Source: an uncultured Prevotella sp. (GTDB lineage Bacteria > Bacteroidota > Bacteroidia > Bacteroidales > Bacteroidaceae). From it: a stretch of DNA of 24,322 nt. The notes beneath the pieces are model-generated. The model did no database searches and had not been told where the DNA came from. It saw only the letters and a program-made list of their open reading frames with translations. The translations under genes were made by a program, and so were the position numbers. The stretch lies in assembly GCA_900770025.1 (NCBI GenBank), contig CAAGIW010000083.1:1-24322 (forward strand), in the 5' to 3' direction. This document shows, piece after piece, positions 7,234 through 12,975 of this stretch; position 1 is the first letter of the stretch; every line of letters starts with the position of its first letter.

Positions 7234-7269
7234 ATGAAACAAAAAACAATGATGAAACAAAAAACAATG
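7234..7269. repeat. 18-bp tandem duplication at the lipoprotein start
   Basis: ATGAAACAAAAAACAATG occurs twice in a row (7234-7251 and 7252-7269), and ATGAAAC begins again at 7270. It encodes MKQKTM twice. Any of ATG 7234, 7249, 7252, 7267 or 7270 would leave the signal peptide intact. Confidence 0.9.
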
Positions 7270-8844
7270 ATGAAACCGAGAGCAACTCTCAAATCAGCAA
7301 TCATGGTAATGGTGATGGCCATTGCTGCGTGTTCGTTTGTCGCCTGCAGTTCTGATGATGCCCCTGCCGACGGTTATGTGGATAACACGCCCGACGATAC
7401 TGAACTCCAGGCACCGGACGAGCCTACCACAGACCAACTGACAGTGAAAACAGACAAGACGCTCTATTTTGTAGCAGACTATGATCTGGCATCTGAGCGC
7501 GATGTCAATGTACTGTCTTGTCTGCTTAACCGTTTTGCCAAGAAAAAGACCGTCAGCAATCTCCTTTCGCTGGCTGACATGCAAGAGGGTGATTACCTGA
7601 TTGTGGACGGCAGTGATGCCTCTGCCATTTCTGCTGATGAGGGGCTGAAGACGGCCGTCAAGCAATTCTATCAGAAGGGCGGCGTGCTGCTGTTCCATCA
7701 GATGAAGGCTGAAAAGATTCAGGAGTTTTTCAAGGCTATTGACGTTAGCATCCCCATCAACAGTGACAACGATGATGATGCCGCAGAACTGCACGTCTAT
7801 TTCCAGCCGACCTCCTGTCCCACCTTGTACACATCTCATTACGAGAACATTGATGCCGCACAGGCAGAAAATATAACAGAGCGCAGACTGGGGGAAATGG
7901 CTGATGCCATCATCTCTGAGATCAAGTCGTGGGTGGAGGAAATACGTACACCGTCTGTCCTGCATTCCTTGACTCGTGCCGGTGAAGGACTTTCAGACAT
8001 CAACAACCTGACCAGGTCGTACAGTGCAAGCACGCACAATTCGTACACGTTCTACAATGGAAATTATGAAGGGCATAAACTTGCCGGTGACAATGGCCGT
8101 ACAGATAATTTTGACTTCTTTATGAATGTCTGGGCCGTCAAGTCTGATACAGACGACCGCTATTTTTATGTGGAGATATCCCAGAACTTGGCTTTCGGAC
8201 CTGCGTATGTATCTGAATATAAGAAGGCAAAAGGCGCGAAGTTGAGAAAGGTCAACGAATGGTGCGGACACACATATCACTGGAATGTGATGATAGAGGG
8301 GGCAGACCAGAATAATGTCAGCGTATTGGCTTATAATCCCAAGACGACAGAGCACACCACTTCCTACACCAAAGGCGTCACCTGGAGTGTTGGTGGCACG
8401 GGTACATTGGGATACAATCAGGCGCAAGGTGGTTCGGCTTCCGGCTCAATGAATGTGGGTCTCAGCATCAACTCTTCATCAACCTGGACAGTTAATGATG
8501 TTGAATATGTGGACGAGACGGCTGAGCAGGGTAGGAATCAGATAGGTGGAGACTTCAAGTTGAAAGAGGCTGAAGCCCATTATGCTGCAGGCAACTATGG
8601 CCTTGTCAGCATCACACAACCGGCAGCGGTGGCAAAATCCACTTTTTCTCCTGCCATGGCGTTCATTGTCAAAGTGGATGGTACAGACCCGAACAAAGAC
8701 AATGTTAGGATAAACTTCAGCTATACCGTCCAGATGGCCAGTTACTGCGGTTGGAGCAATGGCTCTTCGGGAGAGATGGATAAGCATTACCATGAATGTG
8801 ATGGCAATATGTACGTTGATTTGTCAGGAATAAATTATCAATAA
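7234..8844 (+). CDS. Surface lipoprotein with leukocidin-like C-terminal half
   Basis: This 536-residue protein has a lipoprotein signal ending in SFVAC-SSDD (Cys38). The SDD after the cysteine resembles the Bacteroidetes lipoprotein export signal for the cell surface. An acidic linker (about 41-70) precedes an alpha/beta region with Rossmann-like features (GDYLIVDGSD, FYQKGGVLLFHQM, about 120-165). The second half, from about residue 255, is beta-rich. It includes YNPKTTEHTTSYTKGVTWSV, a Gly/Ser-rich GGTGTLGYNQAQGGSASG (about 385-402), SSTWTVNDVEYV (near 416) and a later STFSPAMAFIVKVDG (near 470). This order resembles the cap, amphipathic pre-stem and FxPxFxA-type segment of leukocidin/hemolysin beta-pore toxins, judged from motif memory only. 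The gene begins 105 bp after ffh and ends 9 bp before folD. The start is ambiguous among five ATGs in an 18-bp duplication. Confidence 0.8.
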   Translation: MKQKTMMKQKTMMKPRATLKSAIMVMVMAIAACSFVACSSDDAPADGYVDNTPDDTELQAPDEPTTDQLTVKTDKTLYFVADYDLASERDVNVLSCLLNRFAKKKTVSNLLSLADMQEGDYLIVDGSDASAISADEGLKTAVKQFYQKGGVLLFHQMKAEKIQEFFKAIDVSIPINSDNDDDAAELHVYFQPTSCPTLYTSHYENIDAAQAENITERRLGEMADAIISEIKSWVEEIRTPSVLHSLTRAGEGLSDINNLTRSYSASTHNSYTFYNGNYEGHKLAGDNGRTDNFDFFMNVWAVKSDTDDRYFYVEISQNLAFGPAYVSEYKKAKGAKLRKVNEWCGHTYHWNVMIEGADQNNVSVLAYNPKTTEHTTSYTKGVTWSVGGTGTLGYNQAQGGSASGSMNVGLSINSSSTWTVNDVEYVDETAEQGRNQIGGDFKLKEAEAHYAAGNYGLVSITQPAAVAKSTFSPAMAFIVKVDGTDPNKDNVRINFSYTVQMASYCGWSNGSSGEMDKHYHECDGNMYVDLSGINYQ

Positions 8845-8853
8845 ATAATCATC

Positions 8854-9732
8854 ATGCAATTAATTGACGGTAAGGCTACGGCGGCACAGATTAAGGCCGA
8901 GATAGCAGCAGAAGTGCAGCAGATAATGGCAGCCGGGGGCAAGCAGCCCCACTTGGCAGCCGTGTTGGTGGGCCACGACGGTGGTTCGGAGACATACGTG
9001 AAGAACAAGGTACTGGCGTGTGAGGCGTGCGGATTCAAATCGACCCTGATACGCTTTGAAGACAATGTGTCGGAACAGGAGCTGCTGGCCTGTGTGGATA
9101 AGCTCAACAAGGATGCCGATGTGGACGGCTTTATCGTGCAGTTGCCCTTGCCCAAGCATATCGACGAACAGAAGATTATCGAGGCCATAGACTACCGGAA
9201 GGATGTGGATGGCTTCCATCCCGTCAACGTGGGGCGCATGGCCATCGGTCTGCCCTGCTTCATCTCTGCCACTCCGTTGGGCATCATCACCCTGTTGCAG
9301 CGCTATGGCGTGGCCACCAGCGGCAAGAAATGCGTCATCCTGGGGCGCTCCAACATCGTGGGCAAGCCTATGGCACAGCTGATGATGCAGAAACAGTATG
9401 GCGATGCCACCGTAACGGTGTGTCACAGCCGTTCCACCACACTGAAAGAAGAATGCAGGCAGGCCGACATCATCATCGCCGCCATTGGCAGACCTGACTT
9501 CGTGACGGCCGACATGGTGAAGCCCGGTGCCGTGATTATTGATGTGGGCACCACCCGTGTGCCCGATGCCACCCGCAAGAGCGGCTACCGTCTTAACGGC
9601 GACGTGAAGTTTGACGAGGTGGCTCCCCTCTGCAGCATGATTACCCCAGTGCCCGGTGGAGTGGGACCCATGACCATCTGCTCGCTGATGAAGAACACTT
9701 TGGCAGCCGGCAAGAAGGAATATTACCGCTGA
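8854..9732 (+). CDS. folD: Bifunctional methylenetetrahydrofolate dehydrogenase/cyclohydrolase FolD
   Basis: FolD interconverts 5,10-methylene-THF, 5,10-methenyl-THF and 10-formyl-THF in the cytoplasm, using NADP. The 292 residues match the usual length. The N-terminal catalytic domain shows the conserved Y-x-x-x-K segment YVKNK (about 47-51), DGFIVQLPLPKH (about 91) and the DVDGFHP motif. The Rossmann domain has ILGRSNIVGKP (about 162) and the C-terminal PGGVGPMTICSLMKNT (about 267). The ATG follows the lipoprotein stop by 9 bp, so the two are very probably cotranscribed. A second folate enzyme, 5-formyl-THF cyclo-ligase, lies at 18321-18896 on the other strand. Confidence 0.98.
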   Translation: MQLIDGKATAAQIKAEIAAEVQQIMAAGGKQPHLAAVLVGHDGGSETYVKNKVLACEACGFKSTLIRFEDNVSEQELLACVDKLNKDADVDGFIVQLPLPKHIDEQKIIEAIDYRKDVDGFHPVNVGRMAIGLPCFISATPLGIITLLQRYGVATSGKKCVILGRSNIVGKPMAQLMMQKQYGDATVTVCHSRSTTLKEECRQADIIIAAIGRPDFVTADMVKPGAVIIDVGTTRVPDATRKSGYRLNGDVKFDEVAPLCSMITPVPGGVGPMTICSLMKNTLAAGKKEYYR

Positions 9733-9772
9733 ACCGCGGCGAAAGAGAAACAGACAACAACCAAAATAGTTT

Positions 9773-9952
9773 ATGACTGCCGAAGAATACTACCAGCAAG
9801 GAAACTGTTACCGCAGGCAGGGCAAGTGGGCGGAGGCCATCAACCAATACACCTTGGCGGAGGAACTCGACCCGGACAGTCCGGCGGTGGAGGCCAAACG
9901 GATGCTCAACGACATCATGGGCTATTATAACAAGGATATGTATAATCCGTGA
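9773..9952 (+). CDS. 59-residue single-TPR protein ahead of the oxidoreductase genes
   Basis: This short frame encodes 59 residues: MTAEEYYQQGNCYRRQGKWA, then EAINQYTLAEELDPDSPAVE and a tail ending YYNKDMYNP. The first 35 residues fit one tetratricopeptide repeat (Y-x-x-G-x-x-x-x-x-x-G-x-x-x-x-A-I-x-x-Y-x-x-A-x-x-L-D-P), followed by a capping helix. It is 40 bp after folD and 15 bp before the ferredoxin-like subunit gene, on the same strand, so it belongs to the operon. From memory, small TPR proteins occur beside the same oxidoreductase genes in other Bacteroidales. A role as an assembly or docking factor for the complex is a guess from position. Confidence 0.82.
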   Translation: MTAEEYYQQGNCYRRQGKWAEAINQYTLAEELDPDSPAVEAKRMLNDIMGYYNKDMYNP

Positions 9953-9967
9953 AAAAGCTGAACGGCA

Positions 9968-10195
9968 ATGAGTAAGATTAAAGGAGCCATTGTGGTCGAT
10001 ACCGTAAGGTGCAAGGGATGTGCCCTCTGTGTGGAGGCTTGTCCCAAGCAGGTGATTGCAGTGGGGAAGAAGGTAAACGTGAACGGCTATCCTTATGTAG
10101 AAGCGGTTCGACAGGAAGACTGTATCGGATGTGCCTCGTGTGGCATCGTTTGTCCTGATGGGTGCATCACCGTTTACAAGAAGAAGTTTGACTAA
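9968..10195 (+). CDS. 2-oxoacid:ferredoxin oxidoreductase, delta (2[4Fe-4S]) subunit
   Basis: This 75-residue ferredoxin-like protein has two complete four-cysteine motifs. Cys 15, 18, 21 and 25 lie in CKGCALCVEACP, and Cys 52, 55, 58 and 62 lie in CIGCASCGIVCP. It carries two [4Fe-4S] clusters that pass electrons from the thiamine-bound intermediate to external ferredoxin. Separate small delta subunits are typical of four-subunit POR/VOR/KOR enzymes of anaerobes. The alpha-subunit gene follows after 15 bp. Confidence 0.93.
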   Translation: MSKIKGAIVVDTVRCKGCALCVEACPKQVIAVGKKVNVNGYPYVEAVRQEDCIGCASCGIVCPDGCITVYKKKFD

Positions 10196-10203
10196 AAGGA
10201 GGG
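10196..10203 (+). promoter_or_regulatory. Strong Shine-Dalgarno site fixing the alpha subunit start
   Basis: AAGGAGGG lies 7 nt before the ATG at 10211. Strong SD sites are uncommon in Bacteroidetes. Its position argues for the ATG at 10211 rather than the in-frame TTG at 10205. Confidence 0.7.
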
Positions 10204-10210
10204 CTTGAAG

Positions 10211-11293
10211 ATGGCAGAACAACAAGAAGTGACACTGATGAAAGGCAACGAGGCTATCGCCCGTGCCGCCATACGGTGTGGAGTGGATGGATTCTTTGGC
10301 TATCCTATCACACCGCAGAGCGAAATTATCGAAACACTGGCATTGGACAAACCATGGGAAACCACCGGCATGGTGGTGCTGCAGGCCGAGAGCGAGGTGG
10401 CATCCATCAACATGGTGTATGGCGCTGCAGGGGCAGGAAAAAAGGCATTCACCTCTTCTTCCAGTCCTGGTGTGGCACTGATGCAGGAGGGCATCTCCTA
10501 TATGGCGGGTGCCGAACTGCCCGGAGTGGTGGTCAATGTGCAGCGAGGAGGTCCCGGATTGGGTACCATACAGCCCTCGCAGAGCGACTATTTCCAGGCC
10601 ACTAAGGGCGGAGGCAACGGTGACTACCACGTCATTGTGCTGGCTCCCAACTCGGTACAGGAGATGGCAGACTTTGTGGATCTGGCTTTCGAACTCGCCT
10701 TCAAGTACCGCAACCCTGCCATGATACTGAGCGATGGTGTGATAGGGCAGATGATGGAGCGAGTGGTGCTGCCCCCCTACAGGCCCCGCCGCACGGAAGA
10801 GGAAATCAGAAAGCAGTGCCCCTGGGCCACCATAGGCCGCACCAAGGACCGGCAACCCAATATCCATACCTCGTTGGAGCTGAAACCCGAGGTGATGGAG
10901 AAGCGCAACCAGCACCTGCAAGAGAAATACCGCACCATTCAGGAAACCGAAGTGAGATACGAAAAGGTGCTCTGCGATGATGCCGACTATATCATCGTGG
11001 CATTCGGAAGTGCAGCCCGTATTGCCGAAAAGGCCATCAGCATTGCCCGCGAACAGGGCATCAAGGTGGGACTCTTCCGGCCTATCACCCTCTGGCCTTT
11101 CCCCGAGAAGGAGATTGCTGCCTTGGCACAGGACAAGAAGGGAGTGTTGGTGGCAGAGATCAATGCAGGGCAGATGGTCAACGATGTGCGACTGGCCATC
11201 AACGGCCGGGTGCCCGTGGAGCATTTCGGACGCCTCGGAGGCATCGTTCCCGAACCCAACGAGATAGTGGAAGCACTGAAAAACATGCTGTAA
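10211..11293 (+). CDS. vorB: 2-oxoacid:ferredoxin oxidoreductase, alpha subunit (VorB-type)
   Basis: This 360-residue protein (starting MAEQQEVTLMKGNEAIARAA) is the alpha subunit, which contributes the pyrimidine-binding face of the thiamine diphosphate site. GYPITPQSEI near residue 33 is the family signature. GAAGAGKKAFTSSSSPGV and GELPGVVVNVQR-like segments follow, then a C-terminal transketolase-like domain (about 250-355; LFRPITLWPFPEKEI, VAEINAGQMVNDV). Length and sequence style match the proteins usually named 3-methyl-2-oxobutanoate:ferredoxin oxidoreductase subunit VorB in Bacteroidales. The substrate could equally be 2-oxoglutarate (Kor), because sequence alone does not settle it. 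The enzyme oxidatively decarboxylates a 2-oxoacid to an acyl-CoA, reducing ferredoxin, and can run in reverse for amino acid synthesis in anaerobes. Confidence 0.92.
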   Translation: MAEQQEVTLMKGNEAIARAAIRCGVDGFFGYPITPQSEIIETLALDKPWETTGMVVLQAESEVASINMVYGAAGAGKKAFTSSSSPGVALMQEGISYMAGAELPGVVVNVQRGGPGLGTIQPSQSDYFQATKGGGNGDYHVIVLAPNSVQEMADFVDLAFELAFKYRNPAMILSDGVIGQMMERVVLPPYRPRRTEEEIRKQCPWATIGRTKDRQPNIHTSLELKPEVMEKRNQHLQEKYRTIQETEVRYEKVLCDDADYIIVAFGSAARIAEKAISIAREQGIKVGLFRPITLWPFPEKEIAALAQDKKGVLVAEINAGQMVNDVRLAINGRVPVEHFGRLGGIVPEPNEIVEALKNML

Positions 11294-11347
11294 GGACAGG
11301 GAGGATATGCCTCGTATGTAAACAAACAACCACAAAACAAGGTTATC

Positions 11348-12115
11348 ATGGAAGAATCAATCATTTCAGCTGAAAACATAGTATATCAGAAACCCTCGCT
11401 GATGAACGAGGTGCCCATGCACTACTGTCCCGGATGTAGCCACGGAGTGGTGCATAAACTGGTGGCAGAGGTCATCGAAGAGATGGGTATGGAGGAGAAG
11501 ACCGTGGGCGTGTGTCCCGTGGGATGCGCCGTGTTTGCCTATCGTTATCTCGACATCGACTGGCAAGAGGCTGCCCATGGCAGGGCACCCGCAGTGGCAA
11601 CGGCCATCAAGCGCCTGTGGAACGACCGCTTGGTGTTCACCTATCAGGGCGACGGCGACTTGGCCTGTATCGGTGCCTGCGAAACCATCCACGCACTCAA
11701 CAGGGGCGAGAACATTGTGATTATCTTCATCAACAATGCTATCTATGGTATGACGGGCGGACAGATGGCCCCCACCACGCTGATAGGACAGAAAACAAGC
11801 ACCTGTCCTTACGGCCGAGAACCCCAGTTGCATGGCTATCCTTTGAAGATAACCGAGATGGCGGCACAACTGGAAGGCACCTGCTATGTGACCCGTCAGA
11901 GTGTGGAGAGTGTGGCATCCATCCGCAATGCCAAGCGTGCCATACGCAAGGCATTCGAGGCATCTATGGCAGGCAAGGGCAGCAGTCTGGTAGAAATCGT
12001 ATCTACCTGCAACAGCGGTTGGAAACTGTCGCCTGTCAAGGCCAACGAATGGATGAAGGAACACATGTTTGCCTTCTATCCCAAAGGTGACCTGAAAAAC
12101 ACGCTCGACGAATAA
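11348..12115 (+). CDS. 2-oxoacid:ferredoxin oxidoreductase, beta (thiamine diphosphate) subunit
   Basis: This 255-residue subunit binds the diphosphate of TPP through GDGDLACIG (about 101-109) and the downstream NNAIYGMTGGQ (about 129-139), which supplies the Mg2+ ligands. HYCPGCSHG near the N-terminus (Cys27, Cys30) and CPVGC (Cys56, Cys60) are typical of beta subunits of this family, some of which carry an extra iron-sulfur cluster. The length is close to that of KorB/VorA proteins. It lies 54 bp after the alpha gene, and gamma follows after 73 bp. Confidence 0.95.
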   Translation: MEESIISAENIVYQKPSLMNEVPMHYCPGCSHGVVHKLVAEVIEEMGMEEKTVGVCPVGCAVFAYRYLDIDWQEAAHGRAPAVATAIKRLWNDRLVFTYQGDGDLACIGACETIHALNRGENIVIIFINNAIYGMTGGQMAPTTLIGQKTSTCPYGREPQLHGYPLKITEMAAQLEGTCYVTRQSVESVASIRNAKRAIRKAFEASMAGKGSSLVEIVSTCNSGWKLSPVKANEWMKEHMFAFYPKGDLKNTLDE

Positions 12116-12188
12116 TTTCCCTATCATCCCCGTGCCTCTGCAACCTCGACGGCAGGCAAGGAGGCCCTTATCCCAAAAACAAGAAAAG

Positions 12189-12734
12189 ATGGAAAAAGAA
12201 GTAATTATATCAGGTTTCGGTGGTCAGGGAGTGCTCTCCATGGGCAAGATTCTGGCCTATTCCGGTTTGATGGAGGACAAGCAGGTGACGTGGATGCCTG
12301 CCTACGGTCCAGAGCAGCGTGGTGGAACCGCCAATGTCACCGTGATAGTGAGTGACGAAAAGATTTCATCGCCCATTCTGAGTACTTATGATGTGGCAGT
12401 GGTGCTCAACCAACCTTCGTTGGAGAAGTTTGAATCCAAAGTAAAGTCTGGCGGCATCCTTATCTACGACTCCTATGGTATCATCAATCCGCCCACACGA
12501 AAGGACATCACCGTATATAAGATTGACGCCATGGACAAGGCTGCCGAGATGAAGAACGGCAAGATATTCAACATGATTGTGTTGGGCGGTCTCCTCAAGG
12601 TGTGTCCCATCATCAGCAGCGACGGTGTGGAAAAGGCTCTCTACAAAACCCTGCCCGAAAGGCATCATGCCCTGATACCTCTCAACATGAAGGCCTTAGA
12701 AGAGGGAGGAAAGATAATTGAAATTACGAATTAG
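12189..12734 (+). CDS. 2-oxoacid:ferredoxin oxidoreductase, gamma subunit
   Basis: This 181-residue subunit starts MEKEVIISGFGGQGVLSMGK. The GFGGQGVLSxG motif identifies the gamma domain of POR/KOR/VOR enzymes, which binds CoA-side elements of the complex. PAYGPEQRGGTANVTV and KIFNMIVLGGLLK follow in the usual order. I prefer ATG 12189 over an in-frame GTG at 12132, because homologues begin just before the glycine motif and an A-rich stretch (AACAAGAAAAG) precedes it. The last residues, IIEITN and the TAG stop, lie inside the intergenic repeat array. The gene closes the operon, and a strong hairpin terminator follows. Confidence 0.95.
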   Translation: MEKEVIISGFGGQGVLSMGKILAYSGLMEDKQVTWMPAYGPEQRGGTANVTVIVSDEKISSPILSTYDVAVVLNQPSLEKFESKVKSGGILIYDSYGIINPPTRKDITVYKIDAMDKAAEMKNGKIFNMIVLGGLLKVCPIISSDGVEKALYKTLPERHHALIPLNMKALEEGGKIIEITN

Positions 12735-12781
12735 GAATTACGAATGTTGAATTACGAGTTACGAGTTTTGAATTACGAATT
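12718..12781. repeat. Left AATTACGAAT repeat array overlapping the gamma subunit stop
   Basis: Units of the type GAATTACGAATT and GAATTACGAGTT follow one another from 12718 to the edge of the terminator hairpin. The gamma subunit stop TAG (12732-12734) and its last codons (ACG AAT) are part of the array. The units are the reverse complement of those in the array at 12849-12975. Confidence 0.85.
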
Positions 12782-12824
12782 AAAGAGAGAGGGGATGAAC
12801 CACAGGCGCATCCCCTCTCTCTTT
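12782..12824. terminator. Bidirectional terminator between convergent transcripts
   Basis: AAAGAGAGAGGGGATG (12782-12797) pairs perfectly over 16 bp with CATCCCCTCTCTCTTT (12809-12824) around an 11-nt loop. T-rich sequence follows on the plus side and the complement offers A/T-rich sequence on the other, so it can end both the oxidoreductase operon and the beta-galactosidase transcript. Confidence 0.85.
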
Positions 12825-12848
12825 GCTTTCATTTATAACGATATTTGC

Positions 12849-12975
12849 TCATCACTCATCACTCGTCACTCGTAATTCATCACTCGTAACTCGTAATTCA
12901 ACATTCGTAATTCAACATTCGTAATTCAACATTCGTAATTCAACATTCGTAACTTCTAATTCGTAACTCCTAATT
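12849..12975. repeat. Right CGTAATTC repeat array overlapping the beta-galactosidase stop
   Basis: The array begins with TCATCACTCATCACTCG-like units. It then becomes a clean 14-bp tandem repeat, CGTAATTCAACATT, at 12892, 12906, 12920 and 12934, and decays into CGTAACTTCTAATT. The minus-strand gene ends inside it: its last residues ELGVTN and its TAG stop (12958-12956) are array sequence. Confidence 0.9.

Noticed and set aside
5821..7260. 479-codon open frame antisense to ffh
   Set aside because: It is His- and Leu-rich shadow coding opposite a definite ffh gene, with no family features.
9641..11335. 564-codon open frame on the minus strand opposite folD and the delta and alpha subunit genes
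   Set aside because: It is antisense to well-conserved genes, is rich in His, Leu and Cys as expected from the complementary frame of this codon usage, and has no recognisable domain.
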